This document shows, one piece after another, positions 46,060-54,732 of a stretch of DNA of 64,000 bases. Source of the DNA: Curtobacterium caseinilyticum. GTDB lineage: Bacteria > Actinomycetota > Actinomycetes > Actinomycetales > Microbacteriaceae. The position numbers were made by a program, and so were the translations under genes. A model generated the notes under the pieces. It was not told the origin of the DNA, did no database searches, and saw nothing but the letters and a program-made list of their open reading frames with translations. How positions within the stretch are numbered: position 1 is the stretch's first letter; every line of letters begins with the position of its first letter. The stretch covers positions 1 through 64,000 of the forward strand of contig NZ_JAUCMN010000007.1 in the NCBI RefSeq assembly GCF_030363035.1. Direction: 5' to 3'.

Positions 46060-47152
46060 CGAGCTCTGCCGTACGTGATAGACGGTTCTGCTCACGCGTC
46101 CATTCGATACGTGCTCGTTCCAGAAGCGCGCGGTCGACATGTTCCGACCCATCTGCGATCGCTCGGACGAAACTACGCTTCAGGACTCCAAGCAGAGTGT
46201 TGAAGCGCCCCTCGGACAGGGCGTACAGGTAGTCAGCAAGCCCCTCGGACAACCATCCCTGCTCCGGCAAGTCGCAAAGCCGGACGCGGCGCTCAATGGC
46301 CGCAAGGAATTGACGCCACTCTACTTGTTGACTTTCATCATCGTATCCAAGGGGGTTGACTCTAAGGACGATCCACCGGTCAGCGGAAGCATCCGTCCCG
46401 AACGTCGCACCGAACATCTTCGGCCGTTCGAGCATCCACCTAGCGTCGTTTCCGGCGAGAATCAGTCGACTGTGGCCTTCACTGAGTTCTCGAAGAAGCC
46501 CGTGGACATGTTGCCCAGTCTTCCGGTCGAAGTTCACGCGCTGCACCTCGTCAAAGACGATGAGCGACGTGCGGCATTCCTTCAACGCCAACGCAAGGCT
46601 CTCGTGTGGCCGTGGCCCGATTGGTCGGCCCAGCTTCCCGAGTAGTCCCGCTACGATCGTCGGGACAGTATTTGCGGAAGTGTGGCGAAATCGGATGACC
46701 GGTTGGTACGTCGGAAGATGTCGGTAGCTGGTGCTCGGTTGAGCGACTTTTTCGTCTTCGTCGAGCCATCGGGTCCGAGCGGCCAAGGCAAGCGAGCTTG
46801 CAATCTCCGCTCGAAGCAAAGTGGACTTGCCCACTCCGGGCGGTCCGTCCAGCACGCTGACAGGATGCCCTTCCGCGTAGTCACCTCGCGACCACTCGTC
46901 TTCGCGGCGGTCCACCTCGAACTGCTCGTAGATTTGCTCACGCGACGACAGTCGGATGATGGGGAAGTGCCGGTGCCATTTAGTGCGCCTCATGGCGTAG
47001 CGCTCCCGATCCAGATCCGAGAGGGCGCGCAGTGAACGCATGGTGAGCAGGCCGGGGTCTGGGATGAGTTCACCGCGGACGGCGGCAATGAAGTCGCGAT
47101 CGGTGTCGGTGAGCAAGTTGAGCCACGGCTCCGCGGGGCGGGCCTGGTTCAC
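46049..47152 (-). CDS. tniB: TniB AAA+ ATPase, element 2
   Basis: 367 residues. Walker A GPPGVGKS (103-110), Walker B SLIVFDEVQRVNF (about 196-208), then LILAGND (sensor region). GTG start overlaps the tniA stop (GTGA). Same role as the element 1 protein. Confidence 0.92.
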   Translation of the reverse strand: MNQARPAEPWLNLLTDTDRDFIAAVRGELIPDPGLLTMRSLRALSDLDRERYAMRRTKWHRHFPIIRLSSREQIYEQFEVDRREDEWSRGDYAEGHPVSVLDGPPGVGKSTLLRAEIASSLALAARTRWLDEDEKVAQPSTSYRHLPTYQPVIRFRHTSANTVPTIVAGLLGKLGRPIGPRPHESLALALKECRTSLIVFDEVQRVNFDRKTGQHVHGLLRELSEGHSRLILAGNDARWMLERPKMFGATFGTDASADRWIVLRVNPLGYDDESQQVEWRQFLAAIERRVRLCDLPEQGWLSEGLADYLYALSEGRFNTLLGVLKRSFVRAIADGSEHVDRALLERARIEWTREQNRLSRTAELDDD

Positions 47153-49281
47153 GGTGTCCAGATGGGCAGCGGCTCGATGGCCTTACGAGTGGTGGCAGGC
47201 GCGACGGCTTCCACGCGGACAGGAGGCGTCGCCGGGGCCTGCGGGCGTTTGCCCTTCGTTGCCCGGATCGCTTTCGGCGAGACAGGCGAGGGCACCTGGA
47301 ATCGCTCGCGGAATCGCCGCATGACGGGGTCGATTGCCTGCCGCATGACCTGCTCTGATGTGCTCAGCAGCGCTGGCGGTTCGAGGAGTTCATCGCGATC
47401 GAATCGGTTGATGATCTCGTTGAGGAGCGTGCCAACGGCTTCTGGGTCGAGGTGTTCGGCGACCAGGCGCTCTCGAACCTGTCCCGCGAAGTAGAGACCG
47501 AACCGGCGCGTCCAGGGCTGCCGATCCTTCCAGGGGATCTCGTGGCACCGTCCTGCGGAGTCGAAGACGTAGACCTGCCGCATATCTGTCGGGTCGTAGT
47601 AGATGCGGAGCTGACGAGCATCGTTGACGGCGAGTGGGTCGGAGGCGATCTCTGCCAACACGGGACTGCGGTAGTACAGCCGACGGCAGAACACTCGCCC
47701 AGCATCGACGGCGAGATCGGAAAACGGGAGCAGCCGGATGGGGTCGAGTGCGTGGGCCGGTAGCCGAATCGCCCCGTGGCGGCGCAAGGAGTACTCGAAC
47801 ATTTCCATCGGGCTCATGGCGGTGTACGGATCGTCCTCCGTGTGGAGCGTCTCCATGACACGGCGGTTGTAGACGTAGGCGAATCTCCGGACGGCGAGTT
47901 CGTAGTCGCCGGGAGTCAGCGTCGCGTGGCGCTCGGTGCCCTCGCCACGGTCGTCAGTGCTTCCGCCGAGGAAGCCGGGAAGTAGCTCTTCGAGCATCTG
48001 CTTGATCGTGAGGAATACCCGCTCGATCTGCGCTTTGTCGGTCGGCGTGTAGGCACGGGACTGCTCATAGGAGATTTGGAAGTAGGCACAGAGCGCCACC
48101 ATGGTTGAGGATACGTAGGCGCTGCCATTGTCTGTATGCACGGTTTCCGGCAGGAATCCTCGCGCATCCGGATCTTCGACTCGGGCGAAGAAGTCAAGCT
48201 CCGCCGGGCAACCGACATAGGGCGTCGGCGGATCGCCGCGCCACTCCTCTAGCGCTTCCTGCGCCTTGGGCACGATGACGTCGGCGAGACAGAGGGCTAT
48301 TGCTTGCGCTGGTGTCGTGTGGGTAAGCGCGATACCGACGATCGCTCGTGAGTAGAGGTCAAGAGCTACCGTCAGCTCCAGCCGAACCAAGCCGGATCCC
48401 TCCGGGTTCCGCACCCAAACGTTGACCTTCGTGGTGTCGAACAGCACAAGTTCCCCCGCGCGCGTAGCAACGCGAAGCCGTGGCGACATCGCAGGCCTGT
48501 TCGCTGCAGATCGTTGACTCTTCGCCGTTCCGCCGGCATGGTCTCGCGCTCGCAACCATGCCGAGATGTAGTCCGCAAGCGTGTCGTCCTCCGGTAGGCG
48601 AAGATCGGCCCGCTCCTTCTGCGCCCACGCCCTGAACAGACGAGCCCACGATTGGGCCGTGCGTTTGGTGCCCTTCAGTTGTGATGTCATGAACTCAGCA
48701 ACTGCCGCCCGAATTGGGTTGTCCATCGGGTCCCGTGCGCGCAGCCGGGACGCGTGCACGAGCCCCATCGGCCCCTTCTCGAGCCACTTGCGATAGGTGC
48801 GGCGGATGTAGGTCAGCTCCGACTCGAGCGTGACGGTCGTTCCCGTCCGGCGGCCTTTCACCCGTGGGTCCCGGTAGCGCTGCTCGGCAAGAGCTCGCAT
48901 TCGTTTCGGTAGCTTTGTGTATTTCGGGTCCTGCTCGGGGCGGGGTACAGCGCCAGCTGGAGCGTCAGTTGCTAGGCCGGTGAGGAGTCGGTGGATGATG
49001 TCGTATTTTTCGCGATACTCCTGCAGTGCCGCCGCATCGTCGCGGAGTATCTCAGCGGGATCTTGATCGCGCCACAGCTGTGTGTTGGAGCCGGGTTGTT
49101 GTAGGGCGACGAGGACGTCTTTGATCGGTGCGGTCCCGAGCAGTGCGCCGTTTACGGAGACGAGATCTACGTCGAAGACGCCGATTCGACCGATGTGGAC
49201 GTCGTGCCCGAACCACTGCAGCCGCGTACCAACGGCCATGGTTCGAACAGCCGGGCGCGGTTGACTCTCGTGCAGGCTCAT
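47149..49281 (-). CDS. tniA: TniA/TnsB DDE transposase, element 2
   Basis: 710 residues from the ATG at 49281, which overlaps the tnsA stop (ATGA). Catalytic triad D282 (LVLFDTTKVNV), D384 (VHTDNGSAYV) and E420 (DKAQIERVFLT). Well diverged from the element 1 transposase, in line with the different end repeats. Confidence 0.93.
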   Translation of the reverse strand: MSLHESQPRPAVRTMAVGTRLQWFGHDVHIGRIGVFDVDLVSVNGALLGTAPIKDVLVALQQPGSNTQLWRDQDPAEILRDDAAALQEYREKYDIIHRLLTGLATDAPAGAVPRPEQDPKYTKLPKRMRALAEQRYRDPRVKGRRTGTTVTLESELTYIRRTYRKWLEKGPMGLVHASRLRARDPMDNPIRAAVAEFMTSQLKGTKRTAQSWARLFRAWAQKERADLRLPEDDTLADYISAWLRARDHAGGTAKSQRSAANRPAMSPRLRVATRAGELVLFDTTKVNVWVRNPEGSGLVRLELTVALDLYSRAIVGIALTHTTPAQAIALCLADVIVPKAQEALEEWRGDPPTPYVGCPAELDFFARVEDPDARGFLPETVHTDNGSAYVSSTMVALCAYFQISYEQSRAYTPTDKAQIERVFLTIKQMLEELLPGFLGGSTDDRGEGTERHATLTPGDYELAVRRFAYVYNRRVMETLHTEDDPYTAMSPMEMFEYSLRRHGAIRLPAHALDPIRLLPFSDLAVDAGRVFCRRLYYRSPVLAEIASDPLAVNDARQLRIYYDPTDMRQVYVFDSAGRCHEIPWKDRQPWTRRFGLYFAGQVRERLVAEHLDPEAVGTLLNEIINRFDRDELLEPPALLSTSEQVMRQAIDPVMRRFRERFQVPSPVSPKAIRATKGKRPQAPATPPVRVEAVAPATTRKAIEPLPIWTP

Positions 49282-50240
49282 GCCCAGACCTCGCTTTCGG
49301 GCAGAAGGAAGTGGTGCATGTGTATGCGCAGCTGACGCTGCCAAATGAGTTCGCGCAGAAAGGTCTTCGCCGCGAGATCTGGCACGGAGTGTTCACGCGT
49401 GAGCGCTGTGGCCAGACTTTCGAAGGTTTGAGGCCCGTCGAGAACCCACTGGATCGTCACATCACGGAGGACATTGCGCCGTTCTCCGCTGATCGGCGTT
49501 TGCGCGCGCGAGAGGAGGCTGAGGTTGGCGACGACCGGCTCGGCCAGCCCGGTCCACACGAGGTAGTGCATACCTGCAGCAGCTAGGGCCTCAGCCACCA
49601 GCCAGTGCCGCTCCTGGGTTCGAACGACGAGCGCTTGCTCAGGTCGTTTGACGTCCACCACGAGAGGCGGTGCCCCGTAACGTAGGACACAGAAGTCTGG
49701 CGTATGCCATCGAATCTGCGATCCGACACGGAACATGATTGTCAGCGGCTGACTGATGATGTGCAAGACCGTTGGAGTGAAATCGGCCAGCAGCACGAAG
49801 GCACGCTCTAGCCGAGACTCGCACATGACCAGATCGCCAACGGTGCCTGCGTACTGCGCGATGGGGTGATGATGCTGATGCGGCCGCCTCGAGAAGTCGC
49901 GTCGAGGGTGCGCGAAGACGAGGTCGGCGAGCGTGACGGCTTCCGCTTGCCGGGTCACACTGGTCCGCCGCCCAAGCGCGATCACGTAATCGAGATGAGG
50001 TCCAGTCGGCTGCGGCGGCAGTGGAGTGCTCTGCTTCGGCGCGCCGATTGGACGGTTCAGCCGCGCTCGCACTCCGGGCGATCGACGGGTCTCGCTTCTA
50101 AATCGCTCGAGTAGGGCGCGCAGTTCGATGTCAGAACTCTGCGAGCGCTGCGGAAGCCACCGTTGCGCGTGCCAGTCCTCAACTTCACGACCCGGGGATA
50201 CCTCGAGCGGGATCGTCTGCAGTTGCTCGATAGCTTGCAT
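49278..50240 (-). CDS. tnsA: TnsA-like endonuclease, element 2
   Basis: 320 residues. Nuclease residues ESRLERAF (E141/E145), HTPDFCVL (D182) and VVDVK (195-198) match those of the element 1 protein. Supports cut-and-paste movement together with TniA. Confidence 0.83.
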   Translation of the reverse strand: MQAIEQLQTIPLEVSPGREVEDWHAQRWLPQRSQSSDIELRALLERFRSETRRSPGVRARLNRPIGAPKQSTPLPPQPTGPHLDYVIALGRRTSVTRQAEAVTLADLVFAHPRRDFSRRPHQHHHPIAQYAGTVGDLVMCESRLERAFVLLADFTPTVLHIISQPLTIMFRVGSQIRWHTPDFCVLRYGAPPLVVDVKRPEQALVVRTQERHWLVAEALAAAGMHYLVWTGLAEPVVANLSLLSRAQTPISGERRNVLRDVTIQWVLDGPQTFESLATALTREHSVPDLAAKTFLRELIWQRQLRIHMHHFLLPESEVWA

Positions 50241-50383
50241 CGCGAACGCGTTTCTCCCGCGAAGAACCGCCCCGCGTCAGCTCCTCGGATCAGACCAGTG
50301 AAAGCACAGACCGACCCCATTCGATGGAGGCTCGGTTGCTCGAGTTCACCGTACCGCCCACGCAGGCATCTAGCAACCAGTCG

Positions 50384-50650
50384 CTACTCACTAGAACTGC
50401 GCTCGCCTGCTACGCGAGCCTCACGAATCCACTTCGCGATCGTCGTCTGACCGACGCCGATCTCGCTACCAAGACGGGTCGTACTCAGCCCGGCGTCGTT
50501 AGCGGCGAGGGCGAGCTTCGCGCGTTCCTCGATGGCTTCCTGGATACGCTCATCAGCCCGACGCACTTGCTCGATGAGCACGCGCGCGACCGCCTCCTCC
50601 GGAGGGTGCTTGCGGGGCTTGCCAAGGCGGCGGGTCGGGGGAGTGGGCAT
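50384..50650 (-). CDS. Small helix-turn-helix protein upstream of tnsA, element 2
   Basis: 88 residues, same size and position as 9280-9546. N-terminal basic patch (RRLGKPRKH), amphipathic helix, then helix-turn-helix GLSTTRLGSEIGVGQTTIAKW. Both proteins keep the pattern ...EERxxLALxAxxxG...IGxxxGVxxxxxxxWxxxA. Likely an autoregulator. Confidence 0.75.
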   Translation of the reverse strand: MPTPPTRRLGKPRKHPPEEAVARVLIEQVRRADERIQEAIEERAKLALAANDAGLSTTRLGSEIGVGQTTIAKWIREARVAGERSSSE

Positions 50651-50973
50651 CGCGGTTCAGTTCCGATCGTCAGCGTGAACGTCGGATCCGGTTGCCAAGT
50701 TCGCGGGCATGTGAAACGATCCGACGCGAAACGCTCGCTCGGACGTGAGACCCACTCTTCGACTGCAGGGAGCACGCGGCGCAACTTCCCGGGAGCGCCC
50801 GCACGGCCGAGTTGGCCGTCCTTCAGCGTGCTCGAGGTCAGTCTAGTTACCGCGCCACACCCTGTCGTGTGCACCGGATCGCCGCCACTGTAAAGGCGAA
50901 GCTCTTCCGGAACGCCAGTTGCGGCGGGTCGCGCACGATCCGATGCGCCAGGCGCACTGAGTACTGTGCTCGC
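50651..50973. other. Divergent intergenic region with HTH operator
   Basis: About 320 bases between the small HTH gene (minus) and the XRE-cupin gene (plus). Holds the inverted repeat at 50720-50743 and no visible gene or end repeat. Confidence 0.5.
50720..50743. promoter_or_regulatory. Palindromic operator upstream of the element 2 HTH gene
   Basis: TCCGACGCGAA...CGCTCGGA, with arms TCCGA/TCGGA. Same core and same distance from the HTH gene as the site at 9613-9638. Confidence 0.6.
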
Positions 50974-51654
50974 ATGATCGATTTCCACAAGGTGCGTGGG
51001 GACGAACGCGAACGCCTCGGGCGCGCATTCAAACAGCTACGAGAAGACGCTGGATGGAGCGTGCGGGAGGTTGCGGCATGCCTACAGCGCGACCCGTCCG
51101 TGGTGACACGGATCGAAGCAGGCAAGCTCACGCTGACAGAAGAGCACATTGTCAAGCTGCGGCGAGAGCTCGGCGTATCGATCGATGACCTAATCGACAG
51201 GTCGTCGCCCCCCTCCCCCTTCCTCGACCGTGAGGAATGGTCAAACACTCAAGGGCATTGGCGGGCACTCACTCCCCCCGGCCGGCGTGACCGACTCTTC
51301 GCTCTAACGATGGACCGTCAGGCATCTCAGCCTCACACGTGTATCCACGCGGGCGAGGAGTTCGTCAGCGTGCTCTCCGGGGCAATAGTTGTGACGCTGG
51401 GCAGAACAGAGCACCGGATCGAGGCCCGTTCCGCCGTGCTCCATGTCGCTCCCTACGAAAGTCATGCCGTCCACCTTGCTCCTGACTGCGAACGAGCCGA
51501 GCTGCTGTGGACGCTCCCTTCCGATGGCCTGCGCCGCCACACGCTCATCGAGGGACCAGTGACGGCGTGGACATGCCTTACCGATCCTGAACACGACGAG
51601 ATCGAGAAGCAAACGGTCTCCGAGGCCGACGCGTCCCATACGCTTGAGCGGTGA
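50974..51654 (+). CDS. XRE-family regulator with cupin domain
   Basis: 226 residues. N-terminal XRE domain (about 15-70: LREDAGWSVREVAACLQRDP, SVVTRIEAGK), then a cupin-like domain (PHTCIHAGEEFVSVLSGAIVV, LHVAPYESHAVHLA). Typical of small-molecule-responsive repressors. The stop overlaps the next gene (GTGA). Confidence 0.82.
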   Translation: MIDFHKVRGDERERLGRAFKQLREDAGWSVREVAACLQRDPSVVTRIEAGKLTLTEEHIVKLRRELGVSIDDLIDRSSPPSPFLDREEWSNTQGHWRALTPPGRRDRLFALTMDRQASQPHTCIHAGEEFVSVLSGAIVVTLGRTEHRIEARSAVLHVAPYESHAVHLAPDCERAELLWTLPSDGLRRHTLIEGPVTAWTCLTDPEHDEIEKQTVSEADASHTLER

Positions 51655-51944
51655 CAGAGAGCCACCAGCGTCGCGCTCCTGTCGACCTTTCCCCGACTGG
51701 TTGGCCACATGAAGCCGCGTCCGATCCGATCGCAGAAGTGGATCGGCGCTTCATCTTGCGGGTCCGTGCAGCCATGGGACAAGAGACAGCTCGGTCTCTC
51801 GCCGAACGGGCCGGCATCAGCCATGGCACCCTCAACAACCTCCTAGCCGGGAAGGCGTGGCCGACCCTCTCAACCATTGCTCGCCTCGAGCGAGCTCTCG
51901 CAACCGACCTTTGGCCCGGGCGCGTACTTTCCGACCACGACTGA
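51651..51944 (+). CDS. Small XRE-type DNA-binding protein
   Basis: 97 residues from a GTG coupled to the gene above. The helix-turn-helix ARSLAERAGISHGTLNNLLAG is followed by WPTLSTIARLERAL, a standard XRE domain with little else. Probably works with the XRE-cupin protein. Confidence 0.78.
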   Translation: MTESHQRRAPVDLSPTGWPHEAASDPIAEVDRRFILRVRAAMGQETARSLAERAGISHGTLNNLLAGKAWPTLSTIARLERALATDLWPGRVLSDHD

Positions 51945-51981
51945 GAGCAACTCTCCGGATTCGGCGTCCGCGCCGCGGGAT

Positions 51982-52347
51982 CTAACCGATCGTCATCCAT
52001 CTCGCGCTCGGAACTAAGGCGGCAATCGCCCACAGAGGACTCTCGTCCGCAGCCCCAGTTCGGTTCCCTGCCCACACCGCGCTACGCCGCGCGAGCAGGG
52101 CGCTTGCCAACGCCATCAACTCGCCATCGTCGATGTCGTCCTCCACGAGCGCCCGCCCCAACGCGAGGTCCGCAACCACCGTCACTGCTCGCCCTCCCCG
52201 GACGACGTGCACATCACAGCGTCGCCCGAGATCAACGAACTCGAGTCGCACCCCGCTCGGTACGACGAAACCGTCGAGCCAACCGGTGAAGCGCTGAAAG
52301 CCACGCCCGTGGGTCACGTGAAGCTCCCCTGGCCAATCGTCCGTCAT
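51982..52347 (-). CDS. Hypothetical protein
   Basis: 121 residues from the ATG at 52347; soluble. An N-terminal beta-rich half (LHVTHGRGFQRFTGWLDGF...VRLEFVDLGRRCDVHVV) and a helical C-terminal half. Not recognised. Divergent from the unknown operon at 52396 with an inverted repeat between them, so possibly its regulator or partner. Confidence 0.55.
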   Translation of the reverse strand: MTDDWPGELHVTHGRGFQRFTGWLDGFVVPSGVRLEFVDLGRRCDVHVVRGGRAVTVVADLALGRALVEDDIDDGELMALASALLARRSAVWAGNRTGAADESPLWAIAALVPSARWMTIG

Positions 52348-52364
52348 GGACAGTACACTATCCA

Positions 52365-52384
52365 CCTAGCCATACCTTGCTAGG
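52365..52384. promoter_or_regulatory. Inverted repeat in the divergent promoter region
   Basis: CCTAGC-CATACCTT-GCTAGG lies between the divergent genes at 52347 (minus) and 52396 (plus). It could be an operator for either. Confidence 0.45.
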
Positions 52385-52395
52385 AGGAGTGTCCT

Positions 52396-52482
52396 ATGAC
52401 CAGTGCACCACAGCATTCAGTGCCGAGCCGCGCTGCAACCGCCAGATCGGCGTCGCGGCTACCTGGGACAGCGCGCGCGTGA
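52396..52482 (+). CDS. 28-residue leader ORF of the unknown operon
   Basis: ATG at 52396 has a strong AGGAGG site. The frame encodes 28 residues and stops at a TGA overlapping the GTG of the next gene (GTGA). It may be a translational-coupling leader. The alternative is that the site serves only as the operon entry point. Confidence 0.45.
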   Translation: MTSAPQHSVPSRAATARSASRLPGTARA

Positions 52483-53081
52483 GCGACCACGACTCGCCCT
52501 TCGTCCCGAAGCACAGGCGTCCGGAGTCTCGGCTGCAGTCAGGGTCTGGTCAGAGATTGTCTCGAATCTCACTGTCCGACCTTCGGGGGGTCAACCAGCC
52601 CGACCTGGAAGCTCTCCTCGTCGAAGTGCGAGAAGACCAGGCCCTCATCTCCGGTCTCACGATGGGTATCGGCTCGCTCATAGTTCAGCGGTGGGATCCG
52701 GCTTATGCGGCGACCGGGTGGACGCTTCATGGCGCGGACCTCACCCTCGACATGGGTCACCCGTTTGGGTCGATGTTCTACCGCAACGAGAAGGACGGCC
52801 GGATGCTCCGCATCGGCGTCAAGTGGCACCCGCCCGTGCAGCAGCTCGAGTTCCCCGCCCTTCACCCGTCGAAGCCCGAACTGACCTCGAACTGCACGGA
52901 GGAGGAGGTCTCCGCGGTCGTGTTGGACGCGCGGAGTCGGATAGGGACTCTTGTCGCGGTCAACGCGCAGATCGGGTCGTTCGTCGCTACTGAAGAGTCG
53001 GAGAACGCGATCCTCGACGCCTCAGGATTGGGCTTGGAGCGTCTGTCGGAGGATGACCCACGGTTGGCTGGCGATGCCTGA
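52479..53081 (+). CDS. Unknown operon, gene 1
   Basis: 200 residues from a GTG. Soluble and acidic, with no recognised domain. A helical segment DLEALLVEVREDQALI is followed by beta-rich GWTLHGADLTLDMGHPFG and later helices. Its stop overlaps the next start by eight bases (ATGCCTGA). Confidence 0.6.
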   Translation: MSDHDSPFVPKHRRPESRLQSGSGQRLSRISLSDLRGVNQPDLEALLVEVREDQALISGLTMGIGSLIVQRWDPAYAATGWTLHGADLTLDMGHPFGSMFYRNEKDGRMLRIGVKWHPPVQQLEFPALHPSKPELTSNCTEEEVSAVVLDARSRIGTLVAVNAQIGSFVATEESENAILDASGLGLERLSEDDPRLAGDA

Positions 53082-53388
53082 GCGTCGGGCGCCGCGGTTC
53101 GAGCCGGTTCCGTTGCGGCTGCTGTCGTTGTCGGCGCAGTTCGACGCCGTGATCTGGCCGACGGTGGCGGGGATGACGTTCACGAACTCCACCGGGCCGA
53201 AGATTCTGCAACGAACCGTCAACGTCCGCACCACGAAAGACGGGCGGGTGTTCACGCTCCTCAACGGAGCACCGTTGACGGACCCTGCTGACCCGCTCCT
53301 GGAATCGGCGACGCAGGTGATGGACGTGCTGGTGAAGCTTCGCGCGGTTGGGCGTCGTGCGGATGCGGTGGGGTCGGCTGATGTCTGA
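53074..53388 (+). CDS. Unknown operon, gene 2 (small-protein family)
   Basis: 104 residues. Core LRLLSLSAQFDAVIW...TKDGRVFTLLNGAPLTDPADPLLESATQVMD matches, by eye, the pattern of genes 4 and 6 and the N-terminus of gene 5: L-x-L-x-S-L, a short beta run, D-P, then a terminal helix. Overlaps gene 3 by eight bases (ATGTCTGA). Confidence 0.6.
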   Translation: MPERRAPRFEPVPLRLLSLSAQFDAVIWPTVAGMTFTNSTGPKILQRTVNVRTTKDGRVFTLLNGAPLTDPADPLLESATQVMDVLVKLRAVGRRADAVGSADV

Positions 53389-54418
53389 TCGGCAGTGGGT
53401 GCAGGACATTCGGCGCGAGCAGTCGATCTTGTCGTTGCCGTTTGGGCTCGGGTACACGATCGACATCACCCAGACGCTCACCGCCCTCGCGGCTGCCGGG
53501 ATGCCGGCACGGGTGGAGGCGTTCGACCGGCTCCGGTTCGACGACGGCCGCACCGCGTTCCTCGCCACCCCGGACCCGACCGCCACCGTCACCGACGACG
53601 GCGACGGTGCCGAGAGCCGTGTGGATGATGTGATCCTCCTGCCGGGCGGGTCCGAGGGCGGGGTGCTGTCACTGGTCCGCCGCTACCCGGACCTCGTGGT
53701 CGTGAACGGGAAACGCGGGCGCGTGTGGGCGAACGGCCGGCAGGTGCATGGCACGTCGATGCAGCGAAAAGCGACCCCGGGGTGGCGGACCGTGTTCGCG
53801 ATCGCCCGAAGCATCGTCCTACACGGAGGCGGCACGCACGCGATCGCGGACCGCACCGGCATCCCCATGGGCGAAGTCCGCGCCGCCATGCCGGCCCTCG
53901 GTCCGCACGTGTTCCACACGCCCATCGGGTGGGAAGCCGCCGACCGGCCCGTCCTGGTCGACTGGGCCCTGGCGGCCTACCCAGGCTATGGCGGAGTCCG
54001 CACCTGCTGGCGACGGGACGACACAATCGATGCGCAGGCGGATCAGCTGATCGGGCTGGGTGGGGTGATGTCGGATCGGTGGGCGGCGCAGCAGTCCGGG
54101 GTGCTCGTTCCCCCGAACCGGTTGACTGCGCTCTTCGCCGACCACCCGGACATGCAGGCGCTCGGCTACGAGCCTGCGTCGGCGGGTGACGCGACGGTGT
54201 CGGTCGTCATCCCACAGGACACCACCGTCCTCAGCAGCGCTGAGGGGTGCTGCACGAACGACTTCATCACCGCGCACGTCCTCTACGAAGACAGCTGGGT
54301 TACCGCGAACACGGATGCGGTGAACGGATTGCGGCAGCTGCTGCACTTCCAGTCCGACCTCGCCCACGACCTCCGCTGGCACCCCAACAACGGCAGCGGT
54401 GAGGGCGGGGTGGGCTGA
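53381..54418 (+). CDS. Unknown operon, gene 3 (large-protein family)
   Basis: 345 residues, paralogous to gene 7. Both share an N-terminal (Y/P)GLGxTxDxTxTL..L..AG(M/L)(P/R)A.VE..D..R..DGR, a WxxGxQxxGT segment, a winged-helix-like stretch (AIADRTGIPMGEVRAAM) and CYPG/AYPGxGGVRTxW. The C-terminal part (VMSDRWAAQQSGVLVPPNR...GYEPA...VSVVIPQDTTVL) recalls AbiEi-like antitoxins. That similarity is by eye and weak. Confidence 0.6.
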   Translation: MSDRQWVQDIRREQSILSLPFGLGYTIDITQTLTALAAAGMPARVEAFDRLRFDDGRTAFLATPDPTATVTDDGDGAESRVDDVILLPGGSEGGVLSLVRRYPDLVVVNGKRGRVWANGRQVHGTSMQRKATPGWRTVFAIARSIVLHGGGTHAIADRTGIPMGEVRAAMPALGPHVFHTPIGWEAADRPVLVDWALAAYPGYGGVRTCWRRDDTIDAQADQLIGLGGVMSDRWAAQQSGVLVPPNRLTALFADHPDMQALGYEPASAGDATVSVVIPQDTTVLSSAEGCCTNDFITAHVLYEDSWVTANTDAVNGLRQLLHFQSDLAHDLRWHPNNGSGEGGVG

Positions 54419-54693
54419 TGCTGCAGCTGCTGTCGCTGACGCTGGCCTACGACGACACCCGGTTCTTCGGGTCGGTCATGTTCACCGACCCCGACCACCC
54501 GGACGACAAGCCGGCCGTGGTCCTCATCGACCACGCCGACGAACCGCCCTGGTTCCGCCTCACCAACGTCGACCCGGAGGGTCAGGATCCGACGGTGCCG
54601 GCGATGGTCGAAGCGGACCGCATCATGCGGTCCCTCCTCCGCTACACGCCCGACCGCATCGGCCGCACCCAAGCCGACTTCCCGCAGCCCTAA
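54418..54693 (+). CDS. Unknown operon, gene 4 (small-protein family)
   Basis: 91 residues; its ATG shares a base with the gene 3 stop (TGATG). LQLLSLTLAYDDTRFFGSVMF, TDPDHPDDKPAVVLIDH, then DPTVPAMVEADRIMRSLLR. Same family as genes 2 and 6. Confidence 0.6.
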   Translation: MLQLLSLTLAYDDTRFFGSVMFTDPDHPDDKPAVVLIDHADEPPWFRLTNVDPEGQDPTVPAMVEADRIMRSLLRYTPDRIGRTQADFPQP

Positions 54694-54732
54694 CCCGCTC
54701 TGCTCACGCCCAACTTTTGGAGGTAGTTGCTG

